From Sphaerisporangium album (GTDB taxonomy: Bacteria > Actinomycetota > Actinomycetes > Streptosporangiales > Streptosporangiaceae), in assembly GCF_003323745.1 (NCBI RefSeq), contig NZ_QOIL01000017.1:124001-188000 (forward strand): DNA of 64,000 nt, in the 5' to 3' direction. The notes below the pieces were generated by a model. The model was not told the origin of the DNA. It was given only the letters and a program-made list of their open reading frames with translations, and did not search any database. A program made the position numbers and the translations under genes. Below are positions 18,538 to 26,966 of the stretch, piece after piece (position 1 is the stretch's first letter; each line of letters begins with the position of its first letter).

Positions 18538-19266
18538 TCAACTCTCGATCCCTTCGACGTCGACGTACTCCGCCAGCCGCTTCTCGTTCACGAGCAGGAA
18601 GGGCTCGGACACAGGGAGGACCAGGCCGGCGTCGCGGAACCGCTTGAGGAAGTAGCCCACACGGGACCGGGTCGTCCCGACCATGCCGGACAGCTCCTCC
18701 TGGGTGATGCGCTCCTCTATGGCCAGGAGATTGTTCGCGCGCCGCTTGCCCAGCTTCCTGGACAGGCGGAGCAGGACGGCGGCCAGGCGCTGCTCGCTGT
18801 CCATCGTCACCATCGTGGTGATGACCTGCTGCTGCTCGGAGAGGCGCCGGGCCAGGTGGTCGATGAAACCGTTGAGCAACCGGGTGTCGGCCATGGCGGC
18901 CCGGAAGCCCGTCGCCGGGATCCTCCTGATCCAGGAGGTGCGCATCACGGTCGCGGTCTCCGTGCGCTCGGGGCCGAGCAGGGAGGTCTCACCGAAGATG
19001 TCGCCGGCCGTGAAGATCGATAAAAGACACTCCTTGCCGCAGCGGGTGTAGGTCTGCGTCTTGACCTGCCCGCTCTCGATGAGATAGATGTTCGCGTCCC
19101 GCTCGCCGCAGTTGTAGATGTGCGTTCTTTTCGGAAATCTGATCGAAGAGGCGCTGAGCGAATCGCGCGCGATGAAAGCCTGGAGCTCGTCCTTGAACTG
19201 CGCAACCTCTACTGAAGTCATGCTGGTACCTTCGACCTGGGTTTCCTTTTTGCCAGAGGAACCCAT
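18538..19266 (-). CDS. Crp/Fnr-family transcriptional regulator, probable cluster regulator
   Basis: A 242-aa one-component regulator. A cyclic-nucleotide-binding-type beta barrel occupies about 30-125 (IYNCGERDANIYLIESGQVK; GDIFGETSLLG), then the dimer helix and a winged helix at about 170-235. The recognition helix reads VGTTRSRVGYFLKRF; it lacks the Glu that CRP and FNR use, so its DNA site should differ from theirs. It lacks the Cys cluster expected for an Fe-S FNR. An in-frame ATG at 19221 with GAAGG upstream is an alternative start. It is the last gene of the chlorination operon, and that operon starts behind a 16-bp palindrome found at four promoters here, which makes it the best candidate to bind those sites. 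Confidence 0.88.
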   Translation of the reverse strand: MGSSGKKETQVEGTSMTSVEVAQFKDELQAFIARDSLSASSIRFPKRTHIYNCGERDANIYLIESGQVKTQTYTRCGKECLLSIFTAGDIFGETSLLGPERTETATVMRTSWIRRIPATGFRAAMADTRLLNGFIDHLARRLSEQQQVITTMVTMDSEQRLAAVLLRLSRKLGKRRANNLLAIEERITQEELSGMVGTTRSRVGYFLKRFRDAGLVLPVSEPFLLVNEKRLAEYVDVEGIES

Positions 19267-19328
19267 ACCCGCCCATCACAGAGAAAACGGGAATAGTCAA
19301 AGAAAACTGGAGCAGTCGCTCCGGACGG

Positions 19329-20498
19329 TCAGGGCAGCGAGTCGATAAAGTCTCCCACCAGGCACATCAAATCCGCGTCGCCCTTGAAGAGCGAAATATG
19401 ATCTCCGTGCTGCCGGACGTGGAGTGTCGCGTCGGGCAACGTCCGCGCCACGACCTTCGACCCGTCGGGGTGCGCCGTCCGGTCGTCGGTGCTCGTGACG
19501 ACCAGCACGGGCAGCCGCAGCTCCTCCAGCCACGGCGTCACGTCCGTCTCCATGATGGTGCCGTTGAGCCGGCAGTACCGGAACAGGAGCCCGGCCGTGG
19601 CGTACGGGTAGACCACCAGGTGCGCCAGGTCCGGCGGAACGGCCGAGAGCATGGTCTGGCACAGGACGGGATGGATCGCGGCGGCGCGGTCGGGCCCCTC
19701 GGCGCCCATCTTCATGAGCGCCGCCAGGTTCTGCTGGTGCGAGGTCTTCTCCGCCGCCGCGACCCCGGCGAAGTCCCCGTGCCAGAGGCTGAGGGACCCC
19801 ACCCGGGCCGCGGAGCCGCCGGCCGCGTCCCGGTGCGCCGCCGCCAGCCCGATGACCGCGCCGCCGCACAGGCACATCAGGTGCGCCCGTCCCACCCCGA
19901 AGTGGTCCATCACGGCGAGCAGGTCACCGGCCTGCGCCTCGACCTCCGCCGGAGGCATCGCCGCGTCCTCGGCCGCGCCGAACAGTCCACGGCTCTCCCA
20001 CGTGAGCACGTGGTGGTCGCGGGCGAGGAACCGCATCCACCGCTCGGCCAGCCGGGCGGGCATCCCGCACGGAGAGATGATCACGACGGCCGGGGCTCCG
20101 CGCGTGCCGGCCGAGTACGCGACCAGCGGGGGGCCGCCGTCGCGGGCCGCGACCTCCTCGCGGACGCAGAGCCCGTCGAAGCCGTGCGCGGTGACGCTGC
20201 CGGCCGTCCGGTCGATCTCCTCGGCCGGCAGGTGCGGGTCGAGGTCGTGGCTCCTGAGGGCGAGGTGCTCGCTCAGCACCCGTTCGAAGACCCCCAGCTC
20301 GTCACCGTCGTCGGTGAGGCGGAACTCCGGTGCGCCCAGCCGTACGGCCATCCGGTTGAGAAGGGAGGAGATCTCCACCGGACCGGCCACGCGCACCGGA
20401 TGTTCGAGGACGTCGGCGAGCGGCTGCGCCGACAGCACCGCCTCCGCCAGGCGTCTGAGCCCGGTCGTGCCGGTCGCGCCGGTCATGTCGGTCGTCAC
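19329..20498 (-). CDS. SyrC/CmaE-type aminoacyl transferase (alpha/beta fold, Cys nucleophile)
   Basis: A 389-aa alpha/beta-hydrolase-fold protein predicted to shuttle an aminoacyl group between carrier proteins. The nucleophile elbow reads CLCGG, putting Cys211 where esterases and thioesterases have Ser. The acid is probably the Asp pair in STDDRTAHP and the base the His in QHGDHISLF. SyrC (syringomycin) and CmaE (coronamic acid) are Cys-type transferases of this kind that move the halogenated residue from a stand-alone carrier to another carrier. It follows the halogenase and A-T genes, exactly the partners expected. The first ~100 residues are unlike a plain hydrolase. The GTG at 20498 is six bases after the halogenase stop; an ATG at 20486 is possible. 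The acceptor carrier is not in view. Confidence 0.85.
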   Translation of the reverse strand: MTTDMTGATGTTGLRRLAEAVLSAQPLADVLEHPVRVAGPVEISSLLNRMAVRLGAPEFRLTDDGDELGVFERVLSEHLALRSHDLDPHLPAEEIDRTAGSVTAHGFDGLCVREEVAARDGGPPLVAYSAGTRGAPAVVIISPCGMPARLAERWMRFLARDHHVLTWESRGLFGAAEDAAMPPAEVEAQAGDLLAVMDHFGVGRAHLMCLCGGAVIGLAAAHRDAAGGSAARVGSLSLWHGDFAGVAAAEKTSHQQNLAALMKMGAEGPDRAAAIHPVLCQTMLSAVPPDLAHLVVYPYATAGLLFRYCRLNGTIMETDVTPWLEELRLPVLVVTSTDDRTAHPDGSKVVARTLPDATLHVRQHGDHISLFKGDADLMCLVGDFIDSLP

Positions 20499-20504
20499 AG
20501 GGCA

Positions 20505-21452
20505 TCACCGCGTCACGAAGGGATGCCCGGTCGTCGTGGCCGTGGCCATCCGGTTGTGGGGGTTGTCGTTGTGGCCGGCGACCAGGACCGAGCCGTAGCG
20601 CTCCAGGCTGACGCGGCCGCCGTACTCCTCGATCTCGTCGGTGCCGGGGTAGACCCGCACCTTGGTCGGCACGTAGCGGGCGGCGAAGCCGAGGCGCATC
20701 TCGTCGGTCAGCCCGGCGTGCGGCTTGGAGGCGTGCATGAGCGTGGACCAGAACAGGATGGCCTCGCCGGGGCGCATCACCATCGAGACGGCCTTGGACT
20801 CGTCGGGCTTCCAGTCCGGGTCGATCTGCAGCTCGCGGTAGTCGTAGCCGAAGAACCCCCGGCGGACGCCGCCCTTCTCCTGGTTGTTGATCTTGTTCGG
20901 GTCGTAGTGCATCCGCTTGGTCTCGTCGTAGAACATCGTCTGGTGCGTGCCCGGGATGAACTGCAGGCAGCCGGTCTCCTCGTTGGCCTCGGTGAACGCG
21001 GTCCAGACGGTGATGGTGCCGCCGAACTCCTCGGCCTCGGGCCAGACGATCTGCGGCTGGCCGGAGGCGTTGGCGAAGGTGTCCGCCTGGTGCCAGTCGG
21101 TGCCCTCGTCGCCGGGGTACTTGGGGAAGAACTCGGTGCGCCAGCACAGCACGTCGGGGCCGAGCACGCTGCTCACCCGGTCCACGATCGGCGGACGGCT
21201 GATGTGGTCGGCGAGGAAAGGCGAGTCCAGGTGCCGGTCGTAGTTGGAGATGTTGGTGTTGCCGGAGGCCGCGGCCTCGTCCTGGTACACGGCGTGGCTG
21301 CGGTCCAGCAGCCGCAGCCGCTCGCGCCGCCACATCGCCCGCATCTCGTCGATCTCGTACACCTTGAACGGGCCGAAGTAGCCGCGGGCGTGGAAGCCTT
21401 CGAGCTCCTCGGGGGTCATGGCGAATGCGCCCTGCGTGCGGGTGTCCTGCAT
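20505..21452 (-). CDS. SyrB2-type non-haem Fe(II)/2-oxoglutarate halogenase
   Basis: A 315-aa cupin-fold enzyme (SyrB2 is about 310 aa) that should chlorinate an unactivated methyl group of an amino acid bound to a carrier protein. The facial triad is His121-Gln-Ala123 with distal His240. Ala in place of the Asp/Glu of hydroxylases opens the iron site for chloride, the defining feature of this halogenase class. The surrounding segments [38 protein letters not shown] and FWSTLMHAS are those I know from SyrB2-type chlorinating enzymes. The ATG at 21452 is preferred, with AAAGG six bases upstream; another ATG lies at 21458. The predicted substrate is the aminoacyl group loaded by the A-T protein encoded just upstream. 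Confidence 0.93.
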   Translation of the reverse strand: MQDTRTQGAFAMTPEELEGFHARGYFGPFKVYEIDEMRAMWRRERLRLLDRSHAVYQDEAAASGNTNISNYDRHLDSPFLADHISRPPIVDRVSSVLGPDVLCWRTEFFPKYPGDEGTDWHQADTFANASGQPQIVWPEAEEFGGTITVWTAFTEANEETGCLQFIPGTHQTMFYDETKRMHYDPNKINNQEKGGVRRGFFGYDYRELQIDPDWKPDESKAVSMVMRPGEAILFWSTLMHASKPHAGLTDEMRLGFAARYVPTKVRVYPGTDEIEEYGGRVSLERYGSVLVAGHNDNPHNRMATATTTGHPFVTR

Positions 21453-21463
21453 GATCATCCTTT

Positions 21464-23245
21464 CTACGCGTTGAGTCCTCGCCCGACGCAGGAGGCCAGG
21501 CATTCCACCGAGGCCTCCTCCTCCAGCTCGCGGCCGGTGAGCGCCAGCCCGTAGTACTGGTTCACCTGGGCGATGATGCGGGTCAGTGCCAGTGACGTCG
21601 CCCCGAGGTCGAACAGGTCCGCCTTGGGCGGGACGACGTCGCGTTCGAGCACGTCCGCGGCGATGGCCTGCACGACCCGGAGGGGCGGCACGCCGTTGTC
21701 GGAATCGGTGGCGGGCCGCTTCGCCTGGTCGACGAGGGCGCCGCGGTCCGCCTTTCCCTGTGGTGTCATGGGTATCTCCGGCACGATGTGGTAGGTGGAT
21801 GGGCGCGCGTGGGCGGGGAGCTCCCCGGCGGCCCGCGCGGCGAGCCGGGGGATCAGATCGGCCTCCGGCCCGGCGTCCCCGGCGGGCACGACGAACGCCA
21901 GCAGGCGGACGTCGCCCTCGCCGTAGTCGCGGGGCGCGACCACGGCGTCGCCCACGGCCGGGTCGCCGAGCAGGCACATCTCGATCTCGCGGGGCTCGAC
22001 GCGGAAGCCGCGCACCTTGATCTGGTCGTCGGCGCGCCCGATGTAGGCGTACTCGCCGCCGGGCAGGCGCACGGCCAGGTCCCCCGTGCGGTACAGGCGC
22101 GTGCCGTCGCCGCGGACGGCGAAGCGCTCGGCGGTGAGCCGGGGACGGCCGAGATAGCCGCGGGCCAGGCCGGCCCCGGAGACGTACAGCTCGGCGGCGA
22201 CGCCGCCCGGGACGGGACGGCCTTCGGCGTCGAGCAGGTGGAGGCCGAGGTCGGGGATCGGCACGCCGATCGGGCTCCGCTCGGGGCGGCCGAGGTCGTC
22301 CTGGAGGATCCGCCGGTAGGTGACGTGGACGGTGGTCTCGGTGATGCCGTACATGTTGACCAGCTCGGGCTTCTCGTCCCCGTAGCGGGCGATCCAGGGC
22401 CGCAGCGTCTCGACGTCCAGCCGCTCGCCGCCGAAGACGACGCGGCGCAGCCGGAACGGCGACGGCCCGGGCCTTCGCGCGTCGGCCGCGACCAGGTGGC
22501 GGAACGCCGAGGGGGTCTGGCTGAGGACGGTGACGCCCTCAGCGAGCAGCAGCTCGCGGAACTCCTCCGGGGACCGGGCGACCGGCGCGGGCACGACGAC
22601 CAGCCGGCCGCCGTGCAGCAGGGCGCTCCAGATCTCCCAGACCGAGAAGTCGAAGCTCACCGAGTGGAACAGCGTGACGACGTCGTCCTCGTCGAAGCGG
22701 AACCACGGCCGGGTGCGCGTGAAGAGCCGCACGGCGTTGCGGTGCTCGACCAGGACCCCCTTGGGCGAACCGGTCGAGCCCGAGGTGTAGATGACGTACG
22801 CGAGGTCGCGGTCGGTGGCCTGCTCGGGAGGGCTCGCGACCTCCTCCCCCGGCGCCGGGTCGTCCCGGTCGATCCACAGGATCCCGGCCGGGCGGCCGTC
22901 CAGCGCCTCCGACACCCGGGACACGGCCACGACCGTCGTGACGCCGCTGTCCTTGAGCAGGTGGTCGATGCGTTTGGCCGGGTAGGCGGGATCGATGGGG
23001 ACGTAGGCTCCCCCGGCCTTCAGGATGCCCAGCAGCCCGACGATCATCTCGACGCCCCGGTCCGCGCACAGCCCCACGAGGACGTCCGGGCCCACTCCCA
23101 TCGCGCGCAGCCGCAGCGCGAGCCGGTTCGCGCGGTCGTCGAGCTCCCCGTAGGAGACGTCCTCGGCGGGGGCGGAGACGGCGATCCGGCCGGGCGCGGC
23201 CCTGGCCCGCTCGGCGAAGATCTGGTGCAGGCATTGTCCGGTCAT
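21464..23245 (-). CDS. Stand-alone A-T didomain NRPS, SyrB1-like (Thr-type code)
   Basis: A 593-aa protein that activates an amino acid as its adenylate and holds it as a thioester. Adenylation domain at about 1-500 with A3 [12 protein letters not shown]5 [10 protein letters not shown]8 [12 protein letters not shown] and A10 PQGKADRG. Carrier domain at about 520-590 with Ser in LGATSLAL. Reading the pocket by eye gives D-F-W-S-V-G-M-V-H-K, two conservative changes from the threonine code D-F-W-N-I-G-M-V-H-K. It has no C or TE domain, so it serves as a loading platform for the halogenase and then hands over to the SyrC-like transferase. Its ATG overlaps the upstream stop by 4 bp. Confidence 0.9.
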   Translation of the reverse strand: MTGQCLHQIFAERARAAPGRIAVSAPAEDVSYGELDDRANRLALRLRAMGVGPDVLVGLCADRGVEMIVGLLGILKAGGAYVPIDPAYPAKRIDHLLKDSGVTTVVAVSRVSEALDGRPAGILWIDRDDPAPGEEVASPPEQATDRDLAYVIYTSGSTGSPKGVLVEHRNAVRLFTRTRPWFRFDEDDVVTLFHSVSFDFSVWEIWSALLHGGRLVVVPAPVARSPEEFRELLLAEGVTVLSQTPSAFRHLVAADARRPGPSPFRLRRVVFGGERLDVETLRPWIARYGDEKPELVNMYGITETTVHVTYRRILQDDLGRPERSPIGVPIPDLGLHLLDAEGRPVPGGVAAELYVSGAGLARGYLGRPRLTAERFAVRGDGTRLYRTGDLAVRLPGGEYAYIGRADDQIKVRGFRVEPREIEMCLLGDPAVGDAVVAPRDYGEGDVRLLAFVVPAGDAGPEADLIPRLAARAAGELPAHARPSTYHIVPEIPMTPQGKADRGALVDQAKRPATDSDNGVPPLRVVQAIAADVLERDVVPPKADLFDLGATSLALTRIIAQVNQYYGLALTGRELEEEASVECLASCVGRGLNA

Positions 23246-24159
23246 GTCGCGTACATCCCCCAGTGGTGCGGGGTGAGGGCGACGTCGGCCATGCTGCCGG
23301 GGACGAACATGCGCGCCCAGGTGCCGCCGCCGCGCTCGGGGGCGATCCGCTCCTGGAAGTACAGCTCGCGCACGCGCTCGTCCTTCACGTGCAGCGACAG
23401 CACCTTGTAGTACGTGGAGAGCGACTTCAGGTGGATGAGCCAGTGGATGCGGTCGGCGGCGCCGAACGCCTCCTCGTAGACGAAGACGGTGGCCTCGCCG
23501 GGCAGGTTCTCGTTGATGGACTCGGCGGCCTCGCGGGCGAACGTGCGGCCCTCGGACCTGAAGTCGTAGTCGAGCTGGGCGGTGCGGTGCAGCAGCAGGC
23601 CGCAGGTGCCCGAGTGCAGGATCTGCCCGGCGGGCAGCGCCACCTGCTCGCGGGCGCCGGGCAGCCCGGTGATCGGGCCCTCCTGGGTGTACTGCGCGGT
23701 GCCGCGCTCCCGCTCGCCGTCGACCTTCGTGCCGTACATGCCCCAGAACTGCGGCATCAGGACGGTCTCGTGCATGCTCCCGTCCACGAAGACCCGGTCC
23801 CAGCCGCCGCCGTCCCCGGCCTGCGGCTTCGCGACGGCGCCCCGGTACTCCTCGTCGGAGGTGCCCATGTGGACCATCGCCTCGTAGGCGTCCAGGGAGC
23901 TGAGGTGGATGAGCCAGTGCAGCCTGTCCTTGGTGCCGAACGTCTCCTCGTAGACGTACGCGCTGGCGACGCCCACCTGCTTGGCGGTGACGAACTCGGC
24001 CATCATGCGGGCGAACTTGCGTCCCTCGGCGTGGAAGCCGTTCCTCACCTGCGCGGTGCGTTCGACGATCACTCCGGCGTTCGCCGAATTGAGCAGATCC
24101 GCCGCGGCCACCGAGGTCTGCTGCTCGGCGGGCGGAATTACCGGACTGGGGTTTGTCAT
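23242..24159 (-). CDS. Internally duplicated protein of unknown function (DUF6039-like)
   Basis: A 305-aa cytoplasmic protein made of two copies of a ~140-residue unit. Both copies share the pattern VxRTAQxxxxFxxEGRxFAR, then YVYEExFGxxDRxHWLIHLxSL, then xRVFVxGSM...PxxWGMY (copy 1 about 30-145, copy 2 about 185-304). The unit looks like a dimeric alpha/beta-barrel (NIPSNAP-like) fold; I believe the family is DUF6039, but no reaction is known. It is the first gene of the chlorination operon, 4-bp overlapped with the A-T gene and driven from the palindrome at 24218. A role in handling the amino acid substrate or product is an inference from position. The ATG at 24159 has GGAG seven bases upstream. 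Confidence 0.75.
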   Translation of the reverse strand: MTNPSPVIPPAEQQTSVAAADLLNSANAGVIVERTAQVRNGFHAEGRKFARMMAEFVTAKQVGVASAYVYEETFGTKDRLHWLIHLSSLDAYEAMVHMGTSDEEYRGAVAKPQAGDGGGWDRVFVDGSMHETVLMPQFWGMYGTKVDGERERGTAQYTQEGPITGLPGAREQVALPAGQILHSGTCGLLLHRTAQLDYDFRSEGRTFAREAAESINENLPGEATVFVYEEAFGAADRIHWLIHLKSLSTYYKVLSLHVKDERVRELYFQERIAPERGGGTWARMFVPGSMADVALTPHHWGMYAT

Positions 24160-24217
24160 CACGGGACTCCGTCTCTTCTCGGCTTGCCGGTCACGCTAGT
24201 CAGGGTCCGGACCGCCG

Positions 24218-24237
24218 CCTGCTCAATACTGAGCAGG
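24218..24237. promoter_or_regulatory. Shared palindromic operator, chlorination operon
   Basis: TGCTCA-ATAC-TGAGCA (24220-24235), extended to CC...GG on both sides. It lies about 58 bp upstream of the first gene of the DUF6039/A-T/halogenase/transferase/Crp operon. It is the most symmetrical of the four copies in this window and, at 16 bp, has the length of a Crp/Fnr footprint. Confidence 0.82.
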
Positions 24238-24241
24238 CCCC

Positions 24242-25627
24242 TCACAGCGGGATGTTGGTGTGGCGCCCGCGCGCGGGCAGGGCGTCCAGCAGCGCGCCGG
24301 CGATCCTGCGGCGCGTCTCCCCCGGCTCGATCACGGCGTCGACGACGCCGATCTCGACGGCCCTGGCCACGCCGCCCACCTCGCGCTCGTGCTCGGAGAT
24401 GAGCCGCCGGCGCAGCTCCTCGCGCTGCTCGGCGGGGCCCGAGCTCAGCTTCCTGCGGTGCAGGATGTCCACCGCGGCGGCGGCGCCCATGACGGCGACC
24501 TCGGCGGACGGCCAGGCGAAGACCGCCGAGGCGCCGAGCGCGCGGGAGTTCATGGCGACGTACGCGCCGCCGTAGGACTTGCGGGTCACCAGCGTCACCC
24601 GGGGCACCACGGCCTCGGCGAACGCGTGCAGCAGCTTGGCCCCGCGCCGGACCACGCCGTCCCATTCCTGCCGGACCCCGGGCAGGTAGCCGGGCACGTC
24701 CACGACGACCACCAGCGGGATGCCCAGCGAGTCGCACATGCGGACGAAGCGCGCGGCCTTCTCGGCGCTGGCCGCGTCGAGGCAGCCGCCCTTGCGCAGC
24801 GGGTTGTTGGCGAGCACGCCGACGGTCCGGGTGGCCAGGCGGGCCAGCGTCGTGACCATGTTGGGCGCCCACTTGGGGTGCAGCTCCACGCCGGGGCCGT
24901 CGGTCAGGCCCGTGACCAGCGGCTTGACGTCGTACGCGCGGCTGGCGCGGCTCGGCAGCAGCCCGCCCAGGTCCACCACCCCGTCCACGCCCTCGACACG
25001 GCCCATCTCGATCGCGCCGGGGCTGCCGAGCAGCGCGGTGATCCGGCGCGTCTCGGTGATCGCCTCGGCGTCGTCGGTGGTGACGACGTGCGCGACGCCG
25101 CTGCGCCGGCTGTGCGGCTCGGGGCCGCCCAGGCCGGCCATGTCGACGTCCTCGCCGGTCACCTTGCGGACCACGTCCGGGCCGGTGACGAAGATGCGCC
25201 CGCCCTCGCTCATCACCACGATGTCGGTGAGCGCGGGCCCGTAGGCGGCGCCCCCGGCGGCCGGGCCGAGCACCAGCGAGATCTGCGGCACCAGGCCGGA
25301 CGCGCGCACCATGGCGGCGAACACCTGCCCGACCCCGTGCAGCGCGGCGACGCCGTCCCCGAGCCGCGCGCCGCCGGAGTGCCAGATGCCGACGACCGGG
25401 ATCCTCTCCTTGACGGCGAGGTCGATGGTGTCGACGATGCGCGCGCACCCCTCCGGCCCCATCGCGCCGCCCATCCGCGCGGGGTCGGTGGCGAAGGCGA
25501 CGGACGGGCACCCGTCGATGAGGCCCCGCGCGCCCGCGACGCCCGAATCGTCGTCGCCGGGCAGCGGGGCGGCGGTGCCGGGGTCGAACAGCGCGCGCAG
25601 CCGGGCGCGCGGATCACGGTCGTCCAT
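24242..25627 (-). CDS. Acyl-CoA carboxylase beta (carboxyltransferase) subunit
   Basis: A 461-aa PccB/AccD-type carboxyltransferase that moves CO2 from biotin to an acyl-CoA, giving malonyl- or methylmalonyl-type extender units. Both crotonase-like halves are visible: the N-half with HSGGARLGDG and LGPAAGGAAYGPALTD, the C-half with RKSYGGAYVAMNSRALGA and WPSAEVAVMGAA. It is shorter than typical ~530-aa PccB because the N-terminus is reduced. It lies six bases after the P450 stop. The alpha (biotin carboxylase/carrier) subunit is not in the window. In this cluster it may supply methylmalonyl-CoA for the LnmK-like decarboxylase or for extension (inference). Confidence 0.88.
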   Translation of the reverse strand: MDDRDPRARLRALFDPGTAAPLPGDDDSGVAGARGLIDGCPSVAFATDPARMGGAMGPEGCARIVDTIDLAVKERIPVVGIWHSGGARLGDGVAALHGVGQVFAAMVRASGLVPQISLVLGPAAGGAAYGPALTDIVVMSEGGRIFVTGPDVVRKVTGEDVDMAGLGGPEPHSRRSGVAHVVTTDDAEAITETRRITALLGSPGAIEMGRVEGVDGVVDLGGLLPSRASRAYDVKPLVTGLTDGPGVELHPKWAPNMVTTLARLATRTVGVLANNPLRKGGCLDAASAEKAARFVRMCDSLGIPLVVVVDVPGYLPGVRQEWDGVVRRGAKLLHAFAEAVVPRVTLVTRKSYGGAYVAMNSRALGASAVFAWPSAEVAVMGAAAAVDILHRRKLSSGPAEQREELRRRLISEHEREVGGVARAVEIGVVDAVIEPGETRRRIAGALLDALPARGRHTNIPL

Positions 25628-25633
25628 TGCAGG

Positions 25634-26842
25634 TCACCAGGTCACGGGCAGCTCGTGCACGCCGTACACGAACATGTCGGAGCGGAACGGCACCTGGTCC
25701 ACGGGCACGGCGAGCCGCAGCCCGGGGATGCGCCCGAACAGCGTGGACCAGGCGATTTCGAGCTGGACGCGGGCGAGGATCTGTCCCATGCACTGGTGGA
25801 TCCCGTAGCCGAACGAGAAGTGGTCGTGCCGCGCGCGGTCGAAGTCGAGGGCGTCGGGGCAGGCGAAGACGGCCTCGTCGCGGTTGGCGGAGGCGACCAC
25901 GACCACGACCCCCTCGCCGGCCCTGATCACCTGCCCGCCCACCTCGACGTCCTCGGTGGCGGCGCGGCGCAGGCCGTAGTCGATGACCGTCTGGTGGCGG
26001 ATGATCTCCTCGACGGCGGCGGGCAGCCTGGCGGGGTCGGCGCGCAGCTCGGCGAGCCGGTCGGGGTTCTCCAGCAGCGCGGCGGTCCCGGCGCCGATCT
26101 GGTTGGCGATGGTCTCGTACCCGGCCACCATGAGCAGCGTGGCGATGCCGACGACCTCGTCCCTGCTCACCCCCGCCTCCTCGCGGCGGGCGCCGAGGCG
26201 GCTCAGCACGTCGTCGGCCGGTTCGGCCTCCTTCACGGCCACGAGCTTGTCCAGGTAGGCCTTGAGGTCGTTGCGCACCTGGATGCGGCGTGCGGGATCG
26301 ACGCCCTGGTCGCCGATGACCTTGGTCGTCTCGTGGAAGTAGTCGCGGTCCTCGTACGGCACACCGAGCAGCTCGGTGATCACCATCGAGGGCAGCGGCA
26401 GGGCCAGGGCCTGGACCAGGTCGACGGGCGGGGTGCGCGCGGCCATGTCGCCGACCAGGGTGTCCGCGATGCGCTGGATCGCCGGGCGCAGCGCCTCCAC
26501 GTGCCGCCGGTTGAGCTCGGGCAGCAGCAGGCGGCGCAGCCGGGTGTGGTCGGGCGGGTCCATGCGGATGAAGGTGCCGGGGCCCGGGGGCGACGAGGTG
26601 AGGCGCGCCGGGAACCCGGGAGTGGAGAAGTCGGAGCTGAAGCGCGGGTCGCCGAGGATCGCCCGCGCGTCGGCGTACCGGGTGACCAGCCACACCTCGC
26701 TGTCGTCGAAGTCCAGCCTCACGCGGGCCATGGGACGCTCGGCGCGCAGCAGCCGGTACTCCGGCGGCGGGTCGAGCGGGCACGTCCTCGGGATCGGATA
26801 GGTGTCGGGAAGCCTCGCGGCGTCGAGGTCGGCAGCGTCCAT
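25634..26842 (-). CDS. Cytochrome P450
   Basis: A 402-aa soluble bacterial P450, probably a tailoring hydroxylase or epoxidase of the polyketide. The haem ligand is Cys351 in FSFGYGIHQCMG; the K-helix ExxR is Glu279-Arg282; the I-helix reads AGYET (240-244), with Glu instead of the usual Asp before the conserved Thr244, a known variant. MDPPDHTRLRR at 94-104 is the usual substrate-side motif. A palindromic operator lies 34 bp upstream of the ATG, and the carboxylase gene follows six bases downstream. No ferredoxin gene is seen. The substrate cannot be read from sequence. Confidence 0.92.
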   Translation of the reverse strand: MDAADLDAARLPDTYPIPRTCPLDPPPEYRLLRAERPMARVRLDFDDSEVWLVTRYADARAILGDPRFSSDFSTPGFPARLTSSPPGPGTFIRMDPPDHTRLRRLLLPELNRRHVEALRPAIQRIADTLVGDMAARTPPVDLVQALALPLPSMVITELLGVPYEDRDYFHETTKVIGDQGVDPARRIQVRNDLKAYLDKLVAVKEAEPADDVLSRLGARREEAGVSRDEVVGIATLLMVAGYETIANQIGAGTAALLENPDRLAELRADPARLPAAVEEIIRHQTVIDYGLRRAATEDVEVGGQVIRAGEGVVVVVASANRDEAVFACPDALDFDRARHDHFSFGYGIHQCMGQILARVQLEIAWSTLFGRIPGLRLAVPVDQVPFRSDMFVYGVHELPVTW

Positions 26843-26875
26843 GCCCCCAGCTTCGGCCGCGGCGCGCGAGGGGTC

Positions 26876-26891
26876 TGCTCAACACTGAGCA
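26876..26891. promoter_or_regulatory. Shared palindromic operator, P450 promoter
   Basis: TGCTCA-ACAC-TGAGCA, preceded by GGTC as in two other copies. It is 34 bp upstream of the P450 start, so it is close to or within the core promoter of the P450-carboxylase transcript. Confidence 0.82.
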
Positions 26892-26925
26892 CGGACGCGC
26901 GGAGGCACGGATGCGGGAACACGCC

Positions 26926-26962
26926 GATGTGGCGGGACGGCCGCCGGTCGTCCCGCCACATC
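26926..26962 (-). terminator. Terminator of the MFS transcript
   Basis: A perfect 14-bp stem (26926-26939 with 26949-26962) with a 9-nt loop. It lies between the stop of the exporter gene and the P450 operator on the same strand and should insulate the two transcripts. Confidence 0.75.
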
Positions 26963-26966
26963 ACCC

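Noticed and set aside
19329-20498. Reading the Cys-type transferase as a type II thioesterase or esterase
   Set aside because: The nucleophile is Cys and the neighbours are an A-T didomain and a halogenase, which fits SyrC/CmaE better than an editing thioesterase.
20505-21452. Reading the halogenase as a phytanoyl-CoA/amino acid hydroxylase
   Set aside because: The metal motif is His-Gln-Ala, not His-x-Asp/Glu, and the surrounding segments match SyrB2-type chlorinating enzymes, so hydroxylation is unlikely to be the main reaction.
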